From Bactrocera neohumeralis (Eukaryota; Arthropoda; Insecta; Diptera; Tephritidae): a stretch of 64,000 bases of DNA. The notes beneath the pieces were generated by a model that was given only the letters and a program-made list of their open reading frames with translations, had not been told where the DNA came from and searched no databases. Location: the NCBI RefSeq assembly GCF_024586455.1, contig NC_065921.1, positions 67,829,528 to 67,893,527 on the forward strand, given 5' to 3'. This document shows positions 46,386 to 57,904 of this stretch, piece by piece (positions within the stretch are counted from its first letter, which is position 1; each line of letters opens with the position of its first letter). The position numbers were made by a program, and so were the translations under genes.

Positions 46386-46779
46386 ATCAATTCGTAAAAA
46401 ACAACCATCATCCCTTTCATAAAAAGAATATCTCTTCCGGGCTTGTGGATCCTAACCCTTAATGGCAAGGAGTTGGAGGTGTCTAAAGAAGTAAAATACC
46501 TAGATCTCAAATTGGACTCCACCCAATAGTAGAATAGGTGGACTAAATACTAACTAAAGCTACAAACGCAATGTGTAGGCGCCTGGTCGGTGGATCCTGG
46601 GGAGGTAAGCCAAATATCATAAGGTGGTTGCATGCCACGATCGGGCGGTCTGCCGTTACATATGGAGCAAAGGCTTGGACATCGAAGGCATCGCAGACTT
46701 TGGTAGGTCTTCAACTATCGAAGCTGCAAAGACTTGCCAGCTTCTGCGTCTCATGATCATGCTGCAGCTCACACCTCAC
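46386..46779 (+). pseudogene. LOA/I-like LINE RT thumb fragment
   Basis: Reading: KTTIIPF-like start, NGKELEVSKEVKYL (46,462-46,505), RRLVGGSWGGKPNIIRWL (46,573-46,630), VTYGAKAWTSKASQTL and SKLQRLASFC (to 46,755). It matches the thumb of copies A and B (CKPRIVRWL, ASKASQTSVELQVSKLQRLA), so it is the same LINE family. The fragment ends abruptly where mariner sequence begins. Confidence 0.8.
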
Positions 46780-47385
46780 CAAAGTTCAATCATCCCAATG
46801 GTAGCTGCCACATGAGTCAAGACCGAAAAAAACGTGCCAAGTTAAGTCGAACGTGAAGGTTTGTTAACAGTTTTCTTCGATTTCAAGGGCGTCATGTATC
46901 CTGACTTCTTTCTAAAAATGATCGCAAGGTCAATAAAGAACAATACCTTCAAGTTATGCGGGATTTGCGCGAAGCAATCTGCCCGAAACGCCCAGATTCG
47001 TGATAGAACGAAAATTAGCTTTACACCTTGCTCACGCATCGTTGCTTGTGCGCGAATATTTGTCCAAAAACAACTCATCAATAATACCTTAGCAACCGTA
47101 TTCCCCAGACCCGGCTCCCTGTGACTTTTATTGTTCAAAAAACTGAAGAAGCCATTAAAAGGATGACGCCACGCAACAATTGAGTTGATGAAAATTGTAT
47201 CGAAAGAGAAGATAGATAAGGTGACAAAACATTACTTTTTTAAGTGCTTTAAGGATTGGAAAAAACGCTGGCAAAAATGCATTATATCTGGGGAAGATTA
47301 CTTTGAAAAGGACATAATAGATTTTAATGAATAAGTAAACACTTTCTTAAGAAATACAAAATTAGCCTTTTGAACAAACCGCGTA
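46780..47385 (+). pseudogene. mariner transposase, C-terminal half and right end
   Basis: The reading starts KVQSSQW, SRPKKTCQVKSNVKV (before the second catalytic region). It continues with NKEQYLQVMRDLREAICPK, a decayed second Asp region near 47,000-47,025, LLVREYLSKNN, and PYSPDPAPCDFY (third Asp region) near 47,100-47,135. It ends with KCFKDWKKRWQKCIISGED and a stop near 47,333. The right inverted repeat is probably around 47,357-47,385 (TTTTGAACAAACCGCGTA). Several frame changes are needed. The N-terminal half is missing. Confidence 0.82.
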
Positions 47386-49924
47386 TAGTGCAAGAATGCC
47401 TCTCTTCTCAATTTTAAATGAATTTGGCTGATCTGTATTGCCTATCCTACCATCAGTAACTAGTTAGGAGTATTCTAACTTGATTCCAAGCACTCTCCAC
47501 AACTCCCGTTCTTTGTGCAATTTGAACCACAACAGTTAAGCTCCAGAGAAGCGGAGGCAGCAAACTGCGAATACAAAAAAAAATTTAAATTTTTGTTTGT
47601 GAAAAGAAATTTTAAACGAATTTTCAGCTAACCAAATGTTGACAGGCAAAACTGCGCACGTAATATTCCCAATTCCACAATGGGTGCATAACACAAAAGC
47701 GCCGAACTCGCAATGGACCCAACGGCGTTGTCGGCGTTTCCAACCAAACGGATATGTCTGGCATTTAGGCACAGTCGATTGCATTCATTGGCGTTTTAAA
47801 TTTGTTTTCTGCGCTTTTTTTTATTCGGAAGCCTTGCCTTGGAACGCTCGCCATTGTCATATTCAAAATAGCCGCGCTTAGCACAGCTTTTCAACTTGTT
47901 TTCCAGCGAGTTGTTTCATAAACTATGCAGCTTGTTGACAATCGCCGCAGCAGCCATTTCGAATCGCTATTGTTTTTGGCCGAATTTTTTCCATGCCGCT
48001 TGTTGTTAGAGTTTTTCTTTATTCACACGATGATTTGTTATGCCCGGTTGCATAAAGAATTTGCCATTTTTTTGGACTTTTTTGTGGGTGGCGGATATTG
48101 GTTCGAGCATTGTTTGCCACGTCGGCAAGAAGATAATTTTAATTTTTTTAGGCAAAGGCACAACTCGTCTAAAATGGCCGAAATCCTAGTAATTTTTCAA
48201 TACAATTTTCACGAATATGAAGACTTTAAAGCTTAACTGACCCTAACCCTAAAGGATTGTTTAATCTGTGAAATTTCCTAATGCATTTCGGAGAGAATAG
48301 TTTCGTAAAAATAATTTGCACGGTTATCCAAAAGATAAATTCAAGTTAATAATACAGGAGGTATTAACTCCTATATAGCTAACATAAATATATTCTATGT
48401 TCTGGTTGACTTTATACCAAATATTTAGATCTGTTTGTAGGATGTCTATCATAGATAAGTGAATGCACTGGTGAAATCGATCTATGAAGTCAAAATGCCG
48501 CCATATACAAAATTTACAGATTTCGGCCAACTTGGTTGCCTTAATGACGACAATATCGAACAATAAGGTACATAAATATTTCTTAAGAACTTAAAATGTA
48601 TATCAATTATTTTTTTTTAACTACAGTTTTCCCTCTCATTGCAATTATTCAACACCATGATAACAACAGTCACCAACTATAAAATCTTAGCGCTTCAATT
48701 GCTCACAACAACCATTTCATGGGCACTTAAATCACACTTCGTTCTCAATGGCTGCTTGCTAACATACATTCTTTTGCTGCCACTGAGCACAATAACCTCA
48801 AAATATGTGCTCTACTCAGTTCCTGCTGACAGCTGACATACAAGCTTACCGTACTCTTCACTTGCCGCCGACGGCCGGCGAATGCATTGATCCAGCCAAG
48901 GCTCAAGTTGAGTGACCGTGTTAACATCGGAATTACATTTCCACATTTCCACTTGACAACTTGTCGATTTGTGTTTTCGTGTATAGCCATTTTATTGCTC
49001 TGCTTTTTGTTTCGTTGTATGTGTGTGTGTATTAGCGAATAGTCGTTACTTGAAAGTCATGAAGCTTGCAGTTTAGTAAATGAACATTTTCCTCGTGTTG
49101 GGTTTTAAGTCAAAAGTTGCTTGAAAATAATCAAACTTATTTGAGTTGTCATGTGAGATTGTTTCCGATTTTTCTACTTCTTGAACTGTTCCTATTTGCT
49201 CTGAAGCTGGCTGCCGTTTAAATTTTTGTTGTCTGCCAAAAAGTTTAGATATTATATGAATATGAGGCGATCTTTGGATAATTAATTTCTTAGTCTAGTA
49301 CCCAACATGGCATCTCCTGCAGTTTTTGACTCCTGCAGTTTCTGACTAAGCCTATCAATGTTCCATGTCTAACTCACAATTCAGCACACTTTCAGCGCGC
49401 TTATCATCTGTATAATGTTCAAAACTGTATAAAAAGTTTAAACAAGTACTTGTTTACTTTGCTGAATTGGTATTTAATGTGCTTAATGCTGTGCTTACAA
49501 AATAAGCAAGAAAAAAAATCATTCGTCGATTAAGTGTAAATAAGCTCTATAAGAAAAAGAATGAAATGAGAAATTTGTTTAATATACATATCTTACATTG
49601 CTGAATTGGTTAAGAATGCGCTGAGTAGACAAAAAAGAATTGCAGACTTGTTTTTGGTAATGCCTTGCTTTTCAAAACGTTAAAAAAATGCTTGAACTAA
49701 ATTTTTGCTGTAAGTTTATTTTTAACTCACTGATAGTGAAGCCCTGCATATTGCAAAGTTTTAATAAAAATTGTACTCCGTATAAGTCTTTTTCATTTAA
49801 GTCACACTTGAAATATAGCGCTGGAAGCTTTATAGGTATTTCCAGTAACCTTTGAAAGCACTGAATCATTTAATTACAATTCTGTTTTAATTTGAAGTAG
49901 ACCCAAAATCATACAAAATTTGCA
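47386..49924. other. Gene-free stretch, host-like with scattered GCTGAATTGG motifs at its end
   Basis: 47,500-48,240 and 48,600-49,250 are less AT-rich, with open frames on both strands (81, 103 and 82 codons) and no recognised domain. GCTGAATTGG appears at 49,461 and 49,600, ahead of the satellite that begins at about 49,925. A TG-rich tract lies near 49,020. Confidence 0.45.
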
Positions 49925-51005
49925 ACGCTGAATAGCGCTGAATTACTTTTATTGAGCTGAATAACGAATTTTCATTCACATGAAACTACTACCGCCGATA
50001 CACCTCAGTGAGTTAACAAGAGGACTGTAAAGCTTAATAGAATATTATGTAGTATAATTTGAAAAGGCGCTGGATAAGATAAATTATACTTATTTTATTA
50101 AAAATTATTCGTAAAATTGAAAATTTGCAATTTCACTTAAAATTTCAAGCGCTGAATTAGTTTTCTTGAGCTGAATAACGAAACAAATTTTTTAGTCACT
50201 CTAATTTTCAGACGCTGAATTACATCAGTCAGTAAGCAAGAACACTGTAAAGCTTAATGGTGTACCTTGTAGTAGAATTTAATATGAAGAGGCGCTGAAT
50301 AACCTAAATAATACATATATTTATTAAAAGTTAATCGAAAATCACAACATGAGAACTGTAAAGGGTAATAGTATAATAGAAAATAATATAATAAAGTACA
50401 AAATTTTAATTTTCACTCAAAATTGCTAGCGCTGAATTGCGCTGAATTAGTTTTATTGAGCTAAATAACGAAACACATATTTTAGTCGATCTATTTTACT
50501 GGCGCTGAATTAGTTCGGTCAGTAGACAAGAGCACTGTGCAGCTTAATAGTGTAGTTTTAAATATAATATACTATGAAAAGGCGCTGAATTGCCTAAATG
50601 ATACATATATTTGTAAAAATTTAATCGAAAAGTGCAACATTTGCAATTTCATTTAAGATTTCTAATGGTGTATTGCGCTGAATTGTTTTGAGCGGAATAA
50701 TGACTTAGATTTTTTTTTATTTTAGTAATGTATGTTGTTACTGACTAATGAATCAGATTCTTTAGCCATTTCAATTTACTGACGCTGAATTACTTCAAGC
50801 ATACATCAAAAGATAAAAAATACTAAAGTATAATTTAATACGTAAAGGCGCTGAATAACAACAAGTATACTTATTTTAATTACAACTTAATTGAAAAGTA
50901 CAAAAATTGCAATTTCACTTCAAATTTCCAACGCTGAATCGCGCTGAATTACTTTTATTGGGCTGAATAACGAAACAGATATTTTACTTTTGTATTTTAT
51001 GTTGT
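49925..51005. repeat. Diverged satellite built on GCGCTGAAT boxes, about 4.3 units of 220-280 bp
   Basis: Units begin near 49,925, 50,147, 50,428, 50,662 and 50,929 with one or two CGCTGAATT boxes. Each is followed by a TTTTATTGAGCTGAATAACG segment, then a GACGCTGAATTAC box with CAGTMAGYAAGA-like text, a TGTAAAGCTTAATAG segment, an AGGCGCTGAATAAC box, a TACATATATTTATTAAAA-like segment and TTTGCAATTTCACTTAAAAT. About 20 GCTGAAT occurrences fall in 1.1 kb. The last unit is partial. No open frame runs through it. Unit boundaries are approximate because the units are diverged and of unequal length. Confidence 0.85.
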
Positions 51006-51590
51006 TGTTTTCATCCCCTTCCGAAGAAAAATGCTAAAATCTCATTAAAAGACAAAATTGCTTAAGTTCATTTTGTTGCACTGCATCTAAACTCACTTAA
51101 TGCATTAAGAATTCCCACAAACGATTAAACGCTTGTCCTCATAGCCAAATGAAACTCTCAATCACGGCAATGAAAAAATTATAAGCTACACAGCGCTACG
51201 CTCACAGCCAGCAAAGGAAACAGTGCAATTGTTGTGACTGAAATTGCACAGCGTCGAGATATCGTAGATCTATTGGTCCCCTGATGGTTGTGTAACCACT
51301 TACACTACCACACTACTACTATTTTCCTTGCGAGACATAACACACCAATGTGTGTGTGTGTTTGTGTGAAGCATGTTGCAAGTTGCCAGCTATCACTGCA
51401 ACACTTGTCGCATGTCATTCAATGCCGATAAAGGGTATAGTATAACAACAGCAGCCAGCCATAGCTTGACAGGATAATTGTCTGCGCAAGGACCAGTCAC
51501 ACAAAGTATGTAATTGTGAAGTTAAGAGCATAAGGATTGCAAGTTGAAAGGCGTTACACAAAAATGGCATAAAATAAGAGACTGCAGGGG

Positions 51591-51720
51591 GTCTCGGTGA
51601 GCTAGTGGTTAACAGTGTATAAGCTGTGAGTAGGTAGCATGTCCAGTGCTGCTGCTTTGCAAGGCAGATCTGAAGTTTAGTGCAGGAGTTTGCATCGAGT
51701 CTAGTGCCAGGGAACTTTTT
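51591..51720 (+). repeat. Possible tRNA-derived SINE-like segment
   Basis: GGTGAGCTAGTGGTTAACAG resembles a tRNA gene A box region, and GCATCGAGTC about 100 bp downstream resembles a B box with one mismatch. The A-B distance is too long for a tRNA gene. No cloverleaf is evident and only one copy is present here. Weak. Confidence 0.2.
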
Positions 51721-52130
51721 GGGAGGGCAGTAGTTGTGAAAGAAGGCAATTTATACCCGCAATTTGTATTGTGTGCGGCAATCGATTTGTTTTAGCAATA
51801 AGGAAACAAAAAATGTATCACCACAACAACAAAAACAAGCATACTAGTGGCTGGTAAGCGGTTAAGCAGTGCGGATCAGGCAGCAGAAGTACTTTTTATG
51901 TCCACTATATTTGTGCTGTTTGATAGAAATTATGTAATTCAGTTGCATACATGTTATTGTTATCGCCGCGGAAAACATTTCTCAAGTCATTTTGAAGTAT
52001 GCTAGCGTATTGACAAGCTCTGATAAGATAAAATATAGTTTATATTAGCATCAGTAAAGTAGACCCAAATGTGGTGGTAAAATATAAATAATATGGGTGG
52101 TCGCTATATGCATAGATGTGTATATATAGT

Positions 52131-52154
52131 ATATATATATATATATATATATAT
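52131..52154. repeat. (AT)n microsatellite
   Basis: An uninterrupted run of alternating A and T, with shorter TA repeats just upstream (52,121-52,128) and again near 52,290. Confidence 0.9.
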
Positions 52155-52808
52155 GTAACTATCATATAAATTTTTTTTACTATTAAATGTTTTGTATTTC
52201 TCATGTACATAATTTTGATATTAATCTTATCAAATGACAAAAGCTTAACTATTTATACTATATACAAGCATATTTTATACAAATTCATATATATATATAT
52301 CAGCTTCTTCTTCCTTCTTGCAACACCCTTCACCTTAATACCTCTCTCGTTGCTTACATATTCTCCCCACACCGTTATTAGTTTTGACGTGATAAATAAA
52401 ATTGTCAAAAGCCACCGTGGCGTATGAGTAACCTCCAATGGTCGTTTGTTTCTGATTCGCTGCATTTACTCTGCAACAGGGGAATTTTCCATTTGATTAA
52501 TTTCTATTGCAGTTGTGATTTATTTCGATTCAAATCGTGATCATAGAAATCAATAAAACTGCACGTATCGTTATTGTTTATTTAAATTTATTGCAGATAG
52601 ACGTTGATTGATGGCTAATAATCCGATTGCGAGGGTTAGTTTTTGAAGAGTATATGGATGGTCTTGTTGACAATACTTGCTTGAAACGCTTATTTTTTGT
52701 ACACCAAGCAAAGTGTAGGTGAAGTGAATTAATAATTTTTGGGGCTTTCTGGAAACCATCTCTAACTAAAATGTTGGAAGTACTGAAGAGCAAAAACCAA
52801 AAGGAAAG

Positions 52809-53345
52809 GTTTCAAAAAAGTTTTGCGGTATTTTCGCTAGTTGGCGCTGAAAGCGCGTAGTTCTTGTTTTATTCGTCGCATCGGGTTATGCTATACCTTT
52901 TTGGAAAGATCATTTCACGCGCTAACACGTGTTTGATTGATTGTCGTTTCTTTGAAGTCGTTCGTGAGTTATAGCGTCGCAAACATGGAGCAAAATAAAG
53001 AGAAAATACGGCATATTTTACAGTACTACTACGATAAAGGCAAAAGTGCATCTCAAGCCGCCAATAAAATTTGTGCAGTTTATGGACCCGATAGAGTTCC
53101 CATTTCCACCGCGCAACGATGGTTTCAACGTTTTCGTTCTGGTGTAGAGGTGGTCGAAGATGCGCCACGCTCCGGAAGGCCTGTCGTCGAAAATTGCGAT
53201 AAAATCGCTGAATTGGTTGAAAGAGACCGGCATAGTAGCAGCCGTATCATCGGTCAAGAGCTGGGCATGAGTCATCAAAAATTCATTTCAATTTCAATAA
53301 AAAAAAAAATTAATAAAAATACCGCAAGACTTTTTGACAACCAAT
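52809..53345 (+). mobile_element. mariner element of the mellifera type, internally deleted
   Basis: The left end carries GTTTCAAAAAAGTTTTGCGG and the right end, reversed, GTTGTCAAAAAGTCTTGCGG followed by TATTTTTATT. These are diverged inverted repeats. Between them lies the N-terminal third of a transposase and a short 3' untranslated remnant joined near 53,272-53,285. The element is about 540 bp against roughly 1.3 kb for a full mariner, so both catalytic halves are gone. The left terminus is diverged and the outer boundary is uncertain by a few bases. Confidence 0.85.
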
Positions 53346-53377
53346 TATTTATGCAGCTGCATATCAAAAAGCAATGA
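52985..53377 (+). pseudogene. mariner transposase N-terminal fragment
   Basis: The frame from ATG at 52,985 reads MEQNKEKIRHILQYYYDKGK, ISTAQRWFQRFRSGVEVVED, APRSGRPVVENCDKIAEL and IIGQELGMSH. This is the paired helix-turn-helix DNA-binding region that recognises the mariner inverted repeats (mellifera-type wording). After SH the frame runs into A-rich 3' flank and ends at 53,377 without any catalytic Asp. It could in principle make a DNA-binding fragment of about 98 native residues plus an unrelated tail, but expression is unknown. Confidence 0.88.
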
Positions 53378-54199
53378 ATTTTATTAAAGCTACAACAATA
53401 AAGAAAGCATGAAACAACAAAAACAATATAATAAATAAATAGAAAAATTACGGCTGAAAAGAAACTCCAGCGGGAGAAATTCACCTTATGCAGAGTAAAT
53501 AAAAGCAAATTGGAGTGCTTCAGTAGAGCAAAGACCCACTAAAAGCGTCAACTTGTTTGTACCGGGCTTCACTAGCGATATTATAAAAGCTTGTTTTAAT
53601 AGCAGACTAACATCGTTGGTGCTTGTGCTGTTCGCTCGATTGCCTAACGGCATAGTTGCGGAGGCGCAAAACCAGAAACAATTACATTACTGTTATTATA
53701 CCTAAACTCCAAGTGGAGGTGGAGTAAATAGAGCAGAGAGCTAGAAGTGGGCACAATTTCAATATATAAGAATATAATTTTTTTTAAATAAGCAAAAAAA
53801 AATTTGAAGCTTTTTTAAGAATGGAACCAAGGGAGCTTTGAAAATTAAGCACAATGAATTACGTAAAGAAAAGGTAGTGTAAGTAAGATGTAAAATTTGG
53901 ATTGCTTGGTTAATCACTGAAAAATTTACAAAATTAAGACAAAAATAAAAAAAAGGTACCATATAATACATAACTTCAGAACTTTGACTAAAAATATTCA
54001 TAAAGGCGGAAAATTTTATTACGCCCCTTCAGGTACCCGTAAACTTTGGTTTCGAAGCTGCTCCAAGCTTCAGTTTAACTCAAAGCCCGCCAAAACTAAT
54101 ATCTAATAAAAATTTTAGAATATCTGGTAATGCCTGACTGATTTCATTTGCGAAGAAGATATACTTTACATTTATCGAAAATATGTATACTATCAATTG
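53346..54199. other. No gene recognised
   Basis: A-rich sequence, with T-rich text on the other strand. Nothing matches a known domain. Confidence 0.45.
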
Positions 54200-54720
54200 G
54201 TCTAACATCCTGTTTATACATAAGCCTGCAACGGGGTAGACGACACACTGATATTCCTGGAATTCCTGGCATATGAACTAGACAAATCAGGCAATTCCTA
54301 ACTAGCTCAACAAGCAGGCAAACTCAGCATGAATGGAATGTGGTTCGCTCCTACCGACTATTGAAATTCAAAAGGAATGAGATACGAACGCTCATGGCAG
54401 TTATTGTCTTATTGGCTGACATGCCAGCAGGCTGGGAATACCATACAACCATTTTTGTGTAAGCTTCTAAGAAGTAGAAGAGACTGTGTTCCCCTTGTAT
54501 GGGAATGCAAGGCTTTGTATAAGAAACGCATCGCAACTATGGCTAGAGTGTTTCTTGATTACGTCTAAGAAGTTGCACATATAAAACGTTTAAAGTTGTT
54601 GAAATGATGTTAGAGGGAGGTGATTTAAATCTCAGTGATTTCGTAATGGGTCTCCTAAAGGTCTAAGTCAGACATCTACCTTACCTACATATCTACCTAA
54701 TTATACCAAAATTGGAATTC
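54200..54720 (+). pseudogene. Decayed RNase H LINE tail
   Basis: The text near 54,260-54,290 reads DIPGIPG-like, a possible remnant of the RNase H PGH...GN segment. Then LLKFKRNEIRTLMAVI (54,360-54,405), ALYKKRIATMARVFLDYV (54,513-54,566) and EVAHIKRLKLLK follow the order of the Cys/His tail of LOA/I-like LINEs. The zinc-finger cysteines are mostly lost, and frameshifts occur near 54,410. Moderate support only. Confidence 0.5.
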
Positions 54721-55620
54721 TGTTCCTGACATTGCATTGGAACACATTGAGCCATTTGGTGGAGTTGCCGATGAAGTTCTTACTTAGAAAAATCAAATTC
54801 AAGAGATAGCCTATCGTATAGATTTACAATCACACCTCCACATACTATATATGTATCTTTCATATATCGACTATTTAGATTTTTCAATTGACTCGGCCGT
54901 CTTTTAATCCAACCTCTATTAATCAATCACCCGATTTGTATTTCTTGTTATACATCAAAAAAAATGTCTGATCAAATATTGTTGTCTTTTTAATTGTATA
55001 GTTGAATATTTGAAGATATTATGTGGACAATGAATGCGGGTTCTTCTTTTAAGGTTTCTTGAACTCATGTCGGATTTAATCTTACAGCTTAATTTTGGAG
55101 ATCACTTTAATAGATTCCTTAGAAAATTGCTGTGTAATTATATTTTATGCTTCACACGATTCCAGAAAGACATTCTTGTGGGGACCCATGAGTATCGGGT
55201 CTCAAAATATTTTAAGAAAATGTTTCTTACCACTACGTAACCACCAGCATAAGGTGTATATGAATATGTGCGTCACTGTTCTCAAAAATTCGGTAAGTAC
55301 TTGTCTATAGAGTAAGGTCGGTTTAGCAGGGGGAACCATTTTTAGCATAACTCTATTGTCGAATGTATTCAAGATTTCGTAAAAAGGTAACTTACGTTAA
55401 ATTACTTGAATTTTTAGTTAGCCTGACGCATTAATACACACATAGTCTAGACCAGTATTTTTTGTCTTAAACAGAATTAGTTTGAGTAAGCCAAGCCTCA
55501 AGAAATAATACTCCGAAGCTAACATATTCATTCGTTTTGTAAAGGTAAAACAATTTGATCATAACAAAGACTACAAAGATAAACTACGTCGCTGTTGGTG
55601 CAAAAATCACACCGATAACT
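54721..55620. other. No gene recognised
   Basis: AT-rich. The frames at 55034-55240 and 55095-55310 have no recognisable motif. Confidence 0.45.
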
Positions 55621-55622
55621 TA

Positions 55623-56865
55623 CAGGGTCACTCGAAGTGTAACCAACTTCAGACCGTTCGCGCAGCTGTCGCACTGGAATCAGCTGTTTATAAATTAGCT
55701 GAATGACAGTTTGGAGTATTGTTCACAAGTGTCCAAAAGCGTTTTGCCAAAAGAGAACGCAAAAAAAGTGATCAGCGATGGAGTTCAAACGTAGTAGTGT
55801 GATTGCTTTATATTTAGCTTGAAAATCACAGCCAGCAATTGTTCGTGAGCTGAAACACCTTAATGTGAATAAAGTTTTTTTTATCGCAAAATCACTCGTT
55901 ACAATGATACTGGTAGCATCGCAAAACGCCATGGAGGTGGTCATCAAAAGACTGCAACGTCACGTGAGATGATTCGGAAAGTGAAGAAGCGACTTGAGCG
56001 AAATCCACGACGAAGTGCCAATCAAATAGCTAAAGAACTGAAAATATCCGACCGCAGCATCCGACGCATATTGAAAAATGAGCTCAAGGTCAAGCCTTAC
56101 AATTTCTAAAAGGCCCATGATCTCACACAGCAGTTGCTTCGCTTGGCCAAAAGCGGTCAAATTCCGAACATTGTGATTTCTGACGAAAAAATTTTCCTCT
56201 CAAAACGATAGAGTTTACTTGACCAACCGTTCATACGAGAATCTAAGTCATCTGTTGGCCACCAGGAGGCAGCATCCGCCACAAATAATGGTTTGGGCCG
56301 CTGTCACCGCAGATGGGCGCTCTCCAATTGTTTTGATCGAGCCTGGCGTCAAAGTAAATGCGACATATTATCGGGAAAGTGTTCTGGAGGCTTGTTTGAA
56401 GCCGTGGGCGGACAAACATTTCAGTTGCAAACCATGGACAACATGACTCAGCACCGTCTCACAAAGCGCGAGTGAACCAAGAATGGCTGAAAAACAACGT
56501 TCCGAACTTCATTACGACCACACAATGGCTCTCGAATTCACCAGATGCGAATCCAATGGATTATTCTCTCTAGGCCATTTTGGAGAGCAAGGCTCTAGGT
56601 AAAAAGTACACCAGTCTCGAGCTGCTGAAGAAAGCCATTGTCCGTGAGTGGGCCAAAATACCGGCAAGTCACATTCGGGTAGCTGGCGATACGTTTTTTG
56701 ACCGTCTCAAGGCCATAGTTAAGGCAAAAGGTGGTCATATCGAGCAAAAGTGAATTGATCCTGAATTTATGATTATTTTCACACATTTTGTTCTTCAGAA
56801 TAAATAAAAAAAAATGTTCCAAACCGAATTTATGTCTTTTTTAATAGGTTACACTTCGGACCCTG
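55623..56865 (+). mobile_element. Tc1-like DNA transposon, complete ends, dead transposase
   Basis: The element begins CAGGGTCACTCGAAGTGTAA and its right end, reversed, begins CAGGGTCCGAAGTGTAACC, so the ends are short inverted repeats differing by a small indel. TA flanks both sides (55,621-55,622 and 56,866-56,867). The length of 1,243 bp fits the Tc1/mariner superfamily. The right end abuts the 3' end of a minus-strand RTE relic, and the left flank does not continue that RTE sequence in any way I can see. Confidence 0.92.
55778..56753 (+). pseudogene. Tc1-like transposase with several stops and frameshifts
   Basis: From ATG at 55,778: MEFKRSSVIALYLA, then an in-frame TGA; GSIAKRHGGGHQKTATSREM and KISDRSIRRILKNELKVKPY (helix-turn-helix), then a TAA at 56,106; ISDEKIF (first catalytic Asp, about 56,180); a frameshift; QIMVWAAVTADGRSPIV (56,286-56,336); a frameshift near 56,440; HDSAPSHKARVNQEWLKNN (second Asp) and NSPDANPMDYSL (third acidic residue) near 56,440-56,570; and the C-terminal KAKGGHIEQK with stop at about 56,753. 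I count 37 residues between the second and third aspartates, which suggests a DD37D-type arrangement. At least two stops and two frameshifts inactivate it. Confidence 0.88.
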
Positions 56866-56867
56866 TA

Positions 56868-57897
56868 AGCTTGAATAGCAGAATAACTCTAGTCTTCCTC
56901 TTCCTCCGCCGGGTAATGTGTCAAATACTTTCAGAGCTGAAATACTTTCATCCATACGGAAGACATGACCTAGCCAGCTAGCCGTTGTATCTTAATTCGG
57001 TGAAGTATGTCAGTGTCTTCGTCAATCTCTTATCATCGTATTTCTCTCGAAAACTCATTACGTCGACTCATCAGATGTTGTCACCGTCTATGCATTTTCA
57101 CTATGTAGCAAGATGGAATAATGAGTGACTTATGGAGTTTGGTACCTGTTCCTCGAGAGAGGAGCATACTTCTCAATTGCCTACACAGTCCGAGGTAGCA
57201 CTTATTGACAAGAGGTATTCTGCGTTGGATTTCGAGGCTGACATTGTTGTTGGTGTTGATGCTGGTTCCAAGATAGACGAAATTATCTACAACTTCGAAG
57301 TTATGACTGTCAACAGTGACGTGAGAGCCAAGTGGCGAGGGCGACTACTGTTTGTTTGATGACTGGAGATATTTCTTCTACCCTTGTCACTACCATACCC
57401 ATTTGACGCATGGTGAATATCTGGTCAGTTATTGATTTTTCAAACCTGTTTGTGTATTGGGCAGAGCACACTTAAGTTTCAGTGTTTGGGCATTCTTTTA
57501 ACCGACCATATTTTACAAAGCAGCTGATTATGCTTCTTTTCAGTTTTTCGCCGCCGTATTTAAAAAGCTCGGCCGGTAATCTATCAGCTCCCGCTGCTTT
57601 GCTGTTCTTTAGGCGGGTAATTGCTATTTACACATTTGCTGGGCTCGTCATCAAAAGGAAGGTCTTTCATCCGAGGTTGTTTGCTTTTTTTCATTGGTAG
57701 TGTTTGGCTTAACGGGTCCCAAATCCAGCGCACAACCCTGGAGAGGGATATTTCGCCTTCTCACTTTAGCTCGCCTTTAAACAAATATTCTTAGGCTACC
57801 CAGAGAATACATGATCTAAGCCAGGAAGTCATGAACCGCCTAAGGTACGTGCAAATAAATCGTTTCAGGCCACTTCCAAGTGAATGGCGCTCAGGGA
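56868..57897 (-). pseudogene. RTE relic with two large internal deletions
   Basis: Reading leftward: the 5' leader at 57,897-57,640 matches that of the 60.4 kb copy (AGGCGAGCTAAAGTGAGAAG against AGGCGAGCTAAAGTGAGGAG) and the start codon region. It then jumps to the linker/RT start (57,620-57,490: AIARLKNNKAAGADGL-like, LPAELFK-like), then to the C-terminal region (SHVTVDSHNFEVVDNFVYLG near 57,320-57,270, VSLEIQRRIPLVNK). It ends near 56,880 in a Pro/Arg/Lys-rich tail. Endonuclease and most of RT are deleted. Same family as the 39.7 kb element. Confidence 0.82.
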
Positions 57898-57904
57898 ATG
57901 CAAT

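Larger units (their letters stand above)
51006..52808. other. No gene recognised
   Basis: A (TG)n-like tract lies near 51,350-51,365, and a possible tRNA-derived repeat at 51,591-51,720 is listed separately. Open frames at 52203-52427 and on the minus strand near 52.6 kb have no domains. Confidence 0.45.
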
